Positions 6,315 through 11,918 of a stretch of 11,918 bases of DNA are shown in pieces. Each line of letters starts with the position of its first letter. Within the stretch, counting starts at the first letter, position 1. The stretch spans positions 7,935 through 19,852 of the forward strand of contig DHVK01000042.1 of NCBI GenBank assembly GCA_002412625.1, read 5' to 3'. Below the pieces are notes generated by a model. That model saw nothing but the letters and a program-made list of their open reading frames with translations, ran no database searches and was not told the DNA's origin. The DNA comes from Cloacimonetes bacterium UBA5210. Its GTDB lineage: Bacteria > Cloacimonadota > Cloacimonadia > Cloacimonadales > Cloacimonadaceae. The position numbers and the translations under genes are program-made.

Positions 6315-6386
6315 GTTCTTGTTTCGAGTTGGGTGCTATCTGACAGAAAAACGCTTCGGGAGAAGCGTGTTCCGGAGCTCGCCGGA
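6315..6386 (+). repeat. Dispersed repeat, copy C, with two hairpins
   Basis: The most complete copy. Bases 6315-6363 match 1-49 in reverse with three mismatches, and 6327-6372 match copy B. The core is followed by two tandem hairpins: ACGCTTC/GAAGCGT around GGGA (6351-6368) and TCCGG/CCGGA around AGCTCG (6371-6386). It lies between the ChaN-like gene and typA, in what should be the typA promoter region. Its stems could end upstream transcription, although no T-run follows. The two-hairpin layout resembles REP/BIME-type palindromic units. Confidence 0.75.
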
Positions 6387-6467
6387 CAACCGAGATCAAG
6401 AACAGTCATTGACTAATTCTGCCTGATTGAAATCATGGCAAAAAAATCTACCCTCATAAGGACTAAC

Positions 6468-8276
6468 ATGCAAAAGATCAAGAACATAGCCATCATCGCA
6501 CACGTGGATCACGGCAAAACAACCCTCATCGACGCCATTCTCAGGCAAGCCGGAGTCTTCCGTGACAACGAAAAACTTACGGAACGCGTGATGGATTCAA
6601 ACGATATAGAGAAAGAACGCGGGATTACCATATTTTCGAAGAACGCCTCCCTGCATTATCACGGATACAAGATAAACCTCGTAGATACCCCCGGGCACTC
6701 GGATTTCGGCGGAGAAGTGCAGCGCATCATGGATATGGTGGATTCGGTGTTACTATTGGTTGACGCCTTTGAGGGTCCCATGCCACAGACTAAGTATGTA
6801 TTGAAGAACGCCTTGAATATGGGCTTGAAACCAATCGTGGTGATCAACAAGATCGATCGCCCCAATGCCCGCGCGCATGACGTTTTGGATATGATCTTCG
6901 AGCTCTTTTTGGAGCTGAACGCCAGCAGTGAACAGCTCGATTTCCCGGTCATCTATGCTTCCGGTAAGGACGGCTATGCCGTGAAAGAACTTGACCATGA
7001 ACCAAAAGACATCTTTCCGCTCTTGGATATGGTGATCAAAGAAGTTCCCAATACCACCGGAAACCGCTCTCAGCCCTTCCAAATGCTGAGCTCTGCCATC
7101 GAATATGACAACTATCTGGGCAAACTTGCCACCGGCAAAATCCATCACGGCAGCATCAAAACCGGCGAAGAAGTGGCATTACTAAAACGTAATGGCGACA
7201 AACAAATATTCAAAGTGACCGCTCTGTTCAGCTATGAAGGACTCACCAAGAAAGAAGTGAAAAGTGCTCACGCCGGGGATATCATCACCATCGCCGGGGT
7301 TGAAAACATCGATATCGGCGAGACCATCGCGGATAAGGACAATCCGGTGGCCTTACCCTCAATCAGCATTGACGAACCCACGATCAGCATAGAATTCATC
7401 ATCAACGACTCCACCTTTATGGGACGCAGCGGAAAATGGCTAACCTCCAGCAAGATCTGGGAACGCCTGCAAAAGGAACTACAAACCAACGTCTCTCTGG
7501 TAGTGGAACGCACGTCCACCGCGGATACCTTTTTGGTAAAAGGACGCGGGGAGTTGCAGCTCTCCATCCTGATGGAAAACATGCGCCGTGAAGGCTATGA
7601 GTTCCAGGTATCCAAGCCCAGGGTGCTATATAAATATGTGGACGGCAAGACTATGGAGCCCATGGAAATGGCTCTGGTGGATGTCGCCCAGGAACACGTA
7701 GGCACGGTGATTGACCTGATGGGACGCAGAAAAGGCGAAGTGGTTTACATGGCTCCGGCTGTGGATGGCTATGCCCGCCTTGAGTTCAAGATTCCATCCC
7801 GGGGCTTGATCGGCTTGAGAAACGAATTCCTCACCGAAACCAGAGGCACCGGTGTGATCAGCCAGGCTTTTCTGGGCTATGAAGAACACAAAGGCGAAAT
7901 CCAGGGATCCAGTCACGGCTCTATGATCGCCATGGAGACCGGTGTGGCATTGGGTTATTCACTGAATAACTTCCAGCCGCGGGGAATCTTCTTCATCTCG
8001 CCCAATACGGAAGTTTACGCGGGTATGGTGGTAGGGCAGCACAGTAAAGATAAAGATCTGGTGATCAACGTGTGCCGCGGCAAGAAGCTAACCAACAACC
8101 GCGCGGCCGGCAAGGATGACGCGATGAAGCTGATCCCACCACGGGCATTCACTTTGGAGCAAGCGATCGAGTATATCGGCGACGATGAGCTCCTGGAGAT
8201 CACTCCGGACAGCATTCGGATGCGCAAGAAAATCCTGCATCACACAAATCGAAAACGCAACGAAATAGCCGAGTAA
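6468..8276 (+). CDS. typA: Ribosome-associated GTPase TypA/BipA
   Basis: A translational GTPase of the EF-G-like family that binds the ribosome and is linked to 50S assembly, cold and stress adaptation. All G motifs are intact: G1 AHVDHGKTT (11-19), G2 RGITI (51-55), G3 DTPGH (73-77), G4 NKID (127-130), and a G5-like SGKDG. The EF-G-like domains follow, then the TypA-specific C-terminal domain with the GRRKGEV, PSRGLIGLRNEFLTETRGTG and LTNNRAAGKDD signatures. At 602 residues it is close to the usual length of about 605-615. I chose the ATG at 6468 because AAGGA (6458-6462) is 5 bases upstream and TypA normally begins a few residues before NIAIIAHVDHGKT. An in-frame ATG at 6435 would add 11 residues and has no good ribosome site. 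It is monocistronic; the next gene converges. Confidence 0.98.
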   Translation: MQKIKNIAIIAHVDHGKTTLIDAILRQAGVFRDNEKLTERVMDSNDIEKERGITIFSKNASLHYHGYKINLVDTPGHSDFGGEVQRIMDMVDSVLLLVDAFEGPMPQTKYVLKNALNMGLKPIVVINKIDRPNARAHDVLDMIFELFLELNASSEQLDFPVIYASGKDGYAVKELDHEPKDIFPLLDMVIKEVPNTTGNRSQPFQMLSSAIEYDNYLGKLATGKIHHGSIKTGEEVALLKRNGDKQIFKVTALFSYEGLTKKEVKSAHAGDIITIAGVENIDIGETIADKDNPVALPSISIDEPTISIEFIINDSTFMGRSGKWLTSSKIWERLQKELQTNVSLVVERTSTADTFLVKGRGELQLSILMENMRREGYEFQVSKPRVLYKYVDGKTMEPMEMALVDVAQEHVGTVIDLMGRRKGEVVYMAPAVDGYARLEFKIPSRGLIGLRNEFLTETRGTGVISQAFLGYEEHKGEIQGSSHGSMIAMETGVALGYSLNNFQPRGIFFISPNTEVYAGMVVGQHSKDKDLVINVCRGKKLTNNRAAGKDDAMKLIPPRAFTLEQAIEYIGDDELLEITPDSIRMRKKILHHTNRKRNEIAE

Positions 8277-8289
8277 TACTTACCTTATC

Positions 8290-8335
8290 CAGAGCTTTCT
8301 GATTATGTGATTTTTTTACAGATCAGAAGGCTCTG
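8290..8335. terminator. Long hairpin between converging genes
   Basis: CAGAGCTTTCTGAT (8290-8303) and ATCAGAAGGCTCTG (8322-8335) pair over 14 positions with a single T-G wobble, around an 18-base loop holding seven T (8311-8317). It sits 13 bases after the typA stop, and its right arm overlaps the last codons of the converging minus gene. The T-run is inside the loop, not after the stem, so this is not a textbook intrinsic terminator. It may still separate the two converging transcripts. Confidence 0.5.
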
Positions 8336-8792
8336 TTGCTTTATCCTGCTCGTCTTCCGCGCTTTCCTTGCAGCACTCGGCAGCCTGTAGCTTTTTCTCG
8401 ATCAATTTACCAAAGTATTTATAGAACTTGGGGTGTTGCTCCCTGATGAGGTCAAGAGTGCTCATGTCTTTGTCATAAACCTTCACTGTAAGGCGTTTGA
8501 TGAATAAGATGGGATAATACTGGGCGATGTAATCCATGATGCTCTGGTCTATATCGGGATATTTGTCCAGGATCTCCGCGTTGAATTTGGCTGTCACACT
8601 CACGCTTATCACGAGATTTGCCTCGACTGAGCAGATCAGCTTCGGTTCTTCACCAAACTGAGTGCTTAGGTATTCTTTCAAGGGTTCTTTCATCGCCATG
8701 GCTGCTTTGGCCAGTTTGTACACTCTGAATCCCTGATAGCCAGCGGCGGCTATCCCACCGATAATCAAACCGCGCTTTAGCATTTTGTTCAT
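8316..8792 (-). CDS. Small membrane-anchored hypothetical protein
   Basis: About 158 residues, family not recognised. I start it at the ATG at 8792, 5 bases after GAGG; a GTG two codons earlier overlaps that ribosome site. The N-terminus MNKMLKRG is followed by a short hydrophobic stretch (GLIIGGIAAAGYQGF, about 8-22), which looks like a single anchor. The rest is soluble with mixed helix and strand: LICSVEANLVISVSVTAKF, then IDQSIMDYIAQYYPILFIKRLTVKVYD. The tail is strongly acidic with two adjacent Cys (AECCKESAEDEQD). The last codons form one arm of the hairpin shared with typA. Upstream, TATAAA (8814-8819, minus) could be a -10 box, but no good -35 accompanies it. Confidence 0.65.
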   Translation of the reverse strand: MNKMLKRGLIIGGIAAAGYQGFRVYKLAKAAMAMKEPLKEYLSTQFGEEPKLICSVEANLVISVSVTAKFNAEILDKYPDIDQSIMDYIAQYYPILFIKRLTVKVYDKDMSTLDLIREQHPKFYKYFGKLIEKKLQAAECCKESAEDEQDKATEPSDL

Positions 8793-9071
8793 AATCACCT
8801 CGCTTGTGGTTTATTTATAACAGGCTCTGGCTGAGCGTTCACGTAATCCCGGCAAGCCCCTGCGTATGGCAGCAAACTACGCAACAACGGAGCGGGCACT
8901 ACAGTCCGGAGCAATATTACATACTCCAACTCATTGCTCTATGATATGATAAACTATTATTCCGCTTCAGGCAAACAAAATGGTTGAAATCATATCCAGG
9001 CTGCCAAGTATGGCAGCTTGCCCGGTATCGTGAGCGCTTAGCTAGGTGCGGCAGCAATATATATACGGAAT
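8793..9071. other. Intergenic region with a terminator-like hairpin
   Basis: GCTGCCA (9000-9006) and TGGCAGC (9011-9017) form a perfect 7-bp stem around AGTA, extendable by a G-T wobble and an A-T pair. It lies about 55 bases past the stop of the minus-strand radical SAM gene and could stop its transcript, though only scattered T residues follow. The rest has no convincing gene: the overlapping frames are short, lack ribosome sites and mostly shadow the radical SAM gene. Confidence 0.45.
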
Positions 9072-10475
9072 CTATCTTTTCTTCAAAGCAGAATTCATGT
9101 CCTTGCCCAGAATCACGTTGGCTGCCATCACCCGTAGCGCGGAAAAGATCATTGCCGGGCGAATAGCTTTGCGCCGGAAGCTTTGCACAAAGAGGGGGAT
9201 CAGCTTCCAACCCTTACTGAGATATACTTTCAGATATGCTTTGGGCAGATAGCGTTCCAAAGCCTGATGAGATATCCCCAATGGTTCATATACACAATGG
9301 GTTACATCGTAATCTGCCCAATTGTAGTGGCGGATTCTGCCCTCTGCTTGCAGCTTGCTGAAGAGTTCTGTGCCGGGAAATGGGGTAAGAATGGAGATCA
9401 GGACATAGCCGAAAGGCAAGGAGCTGAAAAAGCGGATGTTTTGCTCGATGTGTCTGGGCGTATCATACTCATCCCCACTGCCGAGAATCATATACCAGTT
9501 GTGGCTGATGGAGAGGCGGTTCATGATCTTGATCGCCTTCATGATCTGGCTGATGTTGATCTTTTTATGCATCCGCTCCAGCACTTCCGGGATGCCGCTT
9601 TCGATGCCGATCGAGATCAGCCGGCAGCCGGTCTCCGCCATTCTTTTAATCAAGTCCGGGTGTTTGACGATGGTATCCACCCTGCTCATGCAATTGTAGC
9701 TGATCTTCAGCTTTTCTTGCTCCAGCTTGTCACAAAAGGAACTTACCCAATTCACATCCACGGTTAGGTTATCGTCATGAAACCAAAAAGTGTCGTAGCC
9801 CCAGCTGATATAATCTTTTATATCCGCGATCACGCTTTCCACGCTGCGCTGCCGGTATTTTCCGCCATAAAACGCAGAGATTGAGCAAAACGAGCAATTG
9901 AAGGGGCAACCCCGGGATGAAACAATCTTGGGAGAAAAGCTGAATTCCGGCGCAACCAGGTCTCTGGTGATTTTAGGAATACTCTCAATATCTTCCAGAA
10001 TAGCGATCCTGCCGTCGTTGTGATAGGCACCATCTTTGAAGAACACGATACCCTCAATTGCCGGATGGGGCTCTCCCTGCTCCAAGCTCTCCAGCAAAGC
10101 GGGAAATACCTGCTCCGCTTCTCCCCGGCAGACATAATCCACCCCCGTTTCCGCTATAACTTCCTTGTACATGAAGGTGGCATGATGTCCGCCGATGATG
10201 GTCTTCAGCTCCGGATACCGTGCTTTCACATAGCGCAGAAGTTCCGCGGCGATGGGATAGGTGGCACTCACGCAGGAGACACCGATAATCTGGGGGCGAT
10301 ATTGCTGTACATATTCATCAATACAGGATTTATCCGCGATCACAACTATGGGCTTATGCCCGGATACTTTGGCTGCTGCTGCCACATAAAGCACACCCTG
10401 CAGGATCTGATTTCCCTTGCGCAGGCTTTCCAGACCACCGGTTTGGGCTTTTGGGGATACGAGAAGTATGTTCAA
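9072..10475 (-). CDS. B12-binding-domain radical SAM protein
   Basis: A 467-residue class-B-like radical SAM protein. Residues 1-150 form a Rossmann-like cobalamin-binding domain (MNILLVSP start, IIGVSCVSATYP, IIGGHHATF), but the DxHxxG motif that supplies the lower axial His is absent, as in many of these enzymes. The radical SAM core starts at RGCPFNCSFC with Cys190, Cys194 and Cys197 (CxxxCxxC) for the 4Fe-4S cluster, followed by FHDDNLTVD, GIESG and TPFPGTELF. The C-terminal 80 residues are basic and unassigned. The start codon is TTG at 10475, with GAGG 7 bases upstream, no nearby ATG, and a typical N-terminus right after it. The product could be a methyltransferase or another lipid or cofactor modification; neighbours give no clue to the substrate. 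A leader of about 170 bases separates it from its likely promoter. Confidence 0.9.
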   Translation of the reverse strand: MNILLVSPKAQTGGLESLRKGNQILQGVLYVAAAAKVSGHKPIVVIADKSCIDEYVQQYRPQIIGVSCVSATYPIAAELLRYVKARYPELKTIIGGHHATFMYKEVIAETGVDYVCRGEAEQVFPALLESLEQGEPHPAIEGIVFFKDGAYHNDGRIAILEDIESIPKITRDLVAPEFSFSPKIVSSRGCPFNCSFCSISAFYGGKYRQRSVESVIADIKDYISWGYDTFWFHDDNLTVDVNWVSSFCDKLEQEKLKISYNCMSRVDTIVKHPDLIKRMAETGCRLISIGIESGIPEVLERMHKKINISQIMKAIKIMNRLSISHNWYMILGSGDEYDTPRHIEQNIRFFSSLPFGYVLISILTPFPGTELFSKLQAEGRIRHYNWADYDVTHCVYEPLGISHQALERYLPKAYLKVYLSKGWKLIPLFVQSFRRKAIRPAMIFSALRVMAANVILGKDMNSALKKR

Positions 10476-10652
10476 TTTTTTACCTCACAAGCTTACTATC
10501 ACCATTTGAAAGCTCGGAGCATTGATGTCAAGAACTTTGCGGAAACTGGCAGAGACCAAGCTTCATGGGAGTGTAGCGGCACTCGCCGATTAGATTGCGG
10601 CTGCCCAAAAGTATGGCAGAAGCATCCTGTTGCGTGAAGTCCAAAGCGCTGT

Positions 10653-10682
10653 AATATATGCTTGTATTGTATATTTCGTCAA
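10653..10682 (-). promoter_or_regulatory. Candidate promoter of the radical SAM gene
   Basis: On the minus strand there is TTGACG (10677-10682), an 18-base spacer and TATATT (10653-10658). The boxes lie inside the spacer and right flank of an imperfect inverted repeat, AGTCCAAAGCGC (10638-10649) and GCGCTTTGAACT (10684-10695), matching 11 of 12. A transcript from here would have a leader of about 170 bases. Confidence 0.5.
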
Positions 10683-10691
10683 TGCGCTTTG

Positions 10692-10843
10692 AACTCCACG
10701 TGAGACAGCTTTCGCCACCGAGGATGAAAGCCGAGGGGATAGGATTGCAGACGTCCCCGTCTGCACTTATTTACAATACGGTGTTCCATAATCGAAACGA
10801 GGACGTGTCGAATCCTATGGGCTTTCATGTAAACTCCACGTGA
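10692..10843. repeat. Structured foldback element with 12-base direct ends
   Basis: The identical string AACTCCACGTGA stands at 10692-10703 and 10832-10843. Between them the sequence folds back: ATGAAAGCC (10724-10732) with GGCTTTCAT (10820-10828), ATAGGATT (10739-10746) with AATCCTAT (10811-10818), and an inner perfect hairpin TGCAGACG/CGTCTGCA around TCCC (10746-10765). GAAAGC (10726-10731) could instead pair with GCTTTC (10708-10713), so two folds compete. Several frames are open across it on both strands (49, 61 and 80 codons) but none has a good ribosome site, so I treat it as non-coding. It could be a dispersed repeat, a non-autonomous mobile element or a small RNA locus. Confidence 0.65.
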
Positions 10844-10923
10844 TCCGGCTTCTCAAAAAAATCCCGCGTCAATTCCGCTTGATCCGCCCGATCTGCGTTC
10901 TATTTGTTTAAGCTCACGTCCCC

Positions 10924-11253
10924 TTAGCGCAAGCTATTCAGGTTTTGCAGAGATACCGATCCCTCTTTCCAGATGAAGCTACCCTTTGCGCAAGGGAACT
11001 CAGCGCATTCGGCGCAATTGGTCAAGCCCTTGCCCATTGCGCAAGCCCGGATTTCACATTGCTCACAAAAGGATATTCTGCGCCCGGTGGATCCACAACC
11101 ATCACAGAGCAGTTCCGCGATCGCGATTTCTTTACCAAATTGCTCCTGAAAACTAGTCTGATGTCGGGTCAGAACTTCCATATCCATACTTTGAGTAGCG
11201 ATATACGCTTCACAATCCCGGCAATTCATGCCACAGGGAGAATAAACAATCAT
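10924..11253 (-). CDS. DUF3795 cysteine-rich protein
   Basis: A 109-residue small protein whose cysteine layout fits DUF3795: C7-G-x-x-C11-x-x-C14 near the start, LCDGC around 49-53, then FCEQCEIRACAMGKG (from about 62) and CAECAEFPCAKG (from about 80). About a dozen Cys in CxxC-like spacing suggest zinc or Fe-S binding; the function is not established. The start ATG has GAGGAG five bases upstream on the minus strand, so the start is firm. It ends soon after the last Cys cluster, shorter than many family members. It appears to be alone, with about 165 bases to the next minus-strand stop and the structured element downstream. Confidence 0.85.
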   Translation of the reverse strand: MIVYSPCGMNCRDCEAYIATQSMDMEVLTRHQTSFQEQFGKEIAIAELLCDGCGSTGRRISFCEQCEIRACAMGKGLTNCAECAEFPCAKGSFIWKEGSVSLQNLNSLR

Positions 11254-11418
11254 ACAAGCTCCTCGGCTATTTCATGCTTGATTTACAGAGCAAGTTTCAA
11301 GCCAATATAAAGGCATTATCCTGCTATGGCGATAGGACGATAAGAGCTTTATCTCAAGTTTAGTGCTGCTTTAGAGAGTCAGTGATAGCTGCAGATCCGT
11401 GCGTCATAAGCTCCTTCT
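11254..11418. other. Intergenic stretch upstream of the DUF3795 gene
   Basis: Mostly featureless. GATAA...TTATC at about 11338-11352 is a weak 5-bp hairpin. A 15-codon minus-strand frame (11360-11407, starting MTHGSAA) has a good AAGGAG three bases before its ATG and lies just behind the sorting-domain remnant. It could be a tiny peptide or chance; I do not call it a gene. Confidence 0.3.
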
Positions 11419-11838
11419 TCAGTGTATTGCTATGAATTTTACCGGTTTGATATTCTTATGATTGCGTGGTTTCGCAAAATACACTCCGGCGCTTAGCGCT
11501 GCGCCTTTGTGATTACGCAAGTCCCATTCAGCAGTTCCCTCCGAGTCCAGGCTTATCGTATCCACTCTTTGGCCTTTTACGTTATAGATATCCAGTTCAA
11601 GCGCTTGTTTGAGCGAAGCCTTGAAGGTGATTACACCTTTCAAGCTAGCCGGATTGGGGTAAGCAGAAAGGGTGTGCAAGGGCGGGACAGCGGTCGCATC
11701 AGCATTGGAAACTGAGAAGTCGATCTCAAACTGATAAACCATCCCGTCGCTTACCATAAGTAGTTTGTCCTCATGGGAGAATGTACTACTGTGCAAATTG
11801 ACATTTGTTACAGGAGCAGGAAAGGTAAATGGGTAGTG
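11419..11838 (-). pseudogene. C-terminal remnant of a type IX-style secreted protein
   Basis: The open frame codes for about 139 residues and ends in a classic Por-secretion (type IX) sorting domain: LSAYPNPASLKGVITFKASL, then LELDIYNVKGQRV, WDLRNHKGAALSAGVYF and a short basic-hydrophobic tail. Such domains are C-terminal tags of large surface proteins exported through the outer membrane. In-frame codons continue upstream of any start (reading FTFPAPVTNVNLHSSTFSHE) and are cut by TGA at 11839-11841. The TTG at 11794-11796 is not a believable start: no signal peptide follows and the frame upstream still looks coding. The N-terminal body is therefore missing, most simply because an element inserted near 11830-11840. 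Confidence 0.75.
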
Positions 11839-11918
11839 TCAAAAGGACATTGACCCCAACTGCCATGTTCGGAGACTGGACACAGGGGAAGTGGCGACTC
11901 AGTTCTGCCAGCTCCTCC
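11832..11918. mobile_element. Probable end of an insertion sequence (continues past window)
   Basis: Where the sorting-protein frame breaks, the sequence changes to GTGTCAAAAGGACATTGACC (11836-11855), which has the look of an IS terminus: it starts TGTCA and carries repeated GTC/GAC units. Two minus-strand frames stay open from the window edge to this end, one reading EELAELSRHFPCVQSPN, but no transposase motif is visible in the 80 bases present. The IS family and the exact boundary cannot be fixed. Confidence 0.45.

Noticed and set aside
9183..9767. 194-codon plus-strand frame opposite the radical SAM gene
   Set aside because: Antisense to a well-supported coding frame; no ribosome site or recognisable domain.
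10476..10645. Cobalamin riboswitch in the leader of the B12-domain radical SAM gene
   Set aside because: I could not find a B12-box-like sequence on the minus strand; a covariance-model search would settle it.
10528..10843. Overlapping open frames: minus 10528-10770 (80 codons), minus 10679-10828 (49 codons, ATG start), plus 10658-10843 (61 codons)
   Set aside because: They overlap one another on both strands, the longest has no usable start, none has a ribosome site, and the region is dominated by inverted repeats. The openness is better explained by the repeat.
10855..10861. Seven-A run (T7 on the minus strand) as a terminator for the DUF3795 gene
   Set aside because: No GC-rich stem directly before the T-run; only weak 3-4 bp pairings are possible.

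Overview
The window looks like part of a bacterial chromosome from the FCB/Bacteroidetes-like side of the tree; candidate phylum Cloacimonadota is my best guess. The evidence is a type IX-style C-terminal sorting domain (YPNP start, Gly-rich AGVYF-type end), strong AGGAG/GAGG ribosome sites, base composition near 50% GC, and several dispersed hairpin-bearing repeats. The assignment is an inference from style, not from a marker gene.

Layout. Bases 1-400 hold no gene. They carry a repeat copy cut by the window edge, an A/C-rich tract, a diverged repeat copy in the opposite orientation and a GC-rich foldback. A small unrecognised protein follows (530-976). Next is a compact operon: an ABC-2 ATPase (1271-2254), its permease with a 4-base overlap (2251-2988), and a DUF1905/YdeI-OmdA-type protein 13 bases downstream (3002-3484). 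A predicted lipoprotein with a barrel-like C-terminal part (3641-4381, minus) and a membrane-anchored thioredoxin-fold protein without CxxC (4517-4996, plus) diverge from a shared region. There, two TTGACA boxes face away from each other inside a perfect 9-bp inverted repeat. A ChaN/EreA/Tiki-superfamily protein (5193-6254) comes next, then a G/T-rich stretch with the best repeat copy (6315-6386), then the ribosome-associated GTPase TypA/BipA (6468-8276).

The right part is mostly on the minus strand: a small membrane-anchored hypothetical (8316-8792), a B12-domain/radical SAM protein with a TTG start (9072-10475), a roughly 200-base structured element (10638-10843), a DUF3795 cysteine-rich protein (10924-11253), and the C-terminal remnant of a sorting-domain protein (11419-11838). 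The remnant's frame is broken at 11839-11841, where the sequence changes to what looks like the end of an insertion sequence.

How the genes work together. Only the ABC operon is a clear functional unit, probably an exporter. The lipoprotein and thioredoxin-like pair may be co-regulated through the shared palindrome. TypA is a housekeeping gene. The least explained content is non-coding: a repeat family with three recognisable copies, a foldback element bounded by 12-base direct repeats, and a foldback at 302-364 with two mutually exclusive pairings.
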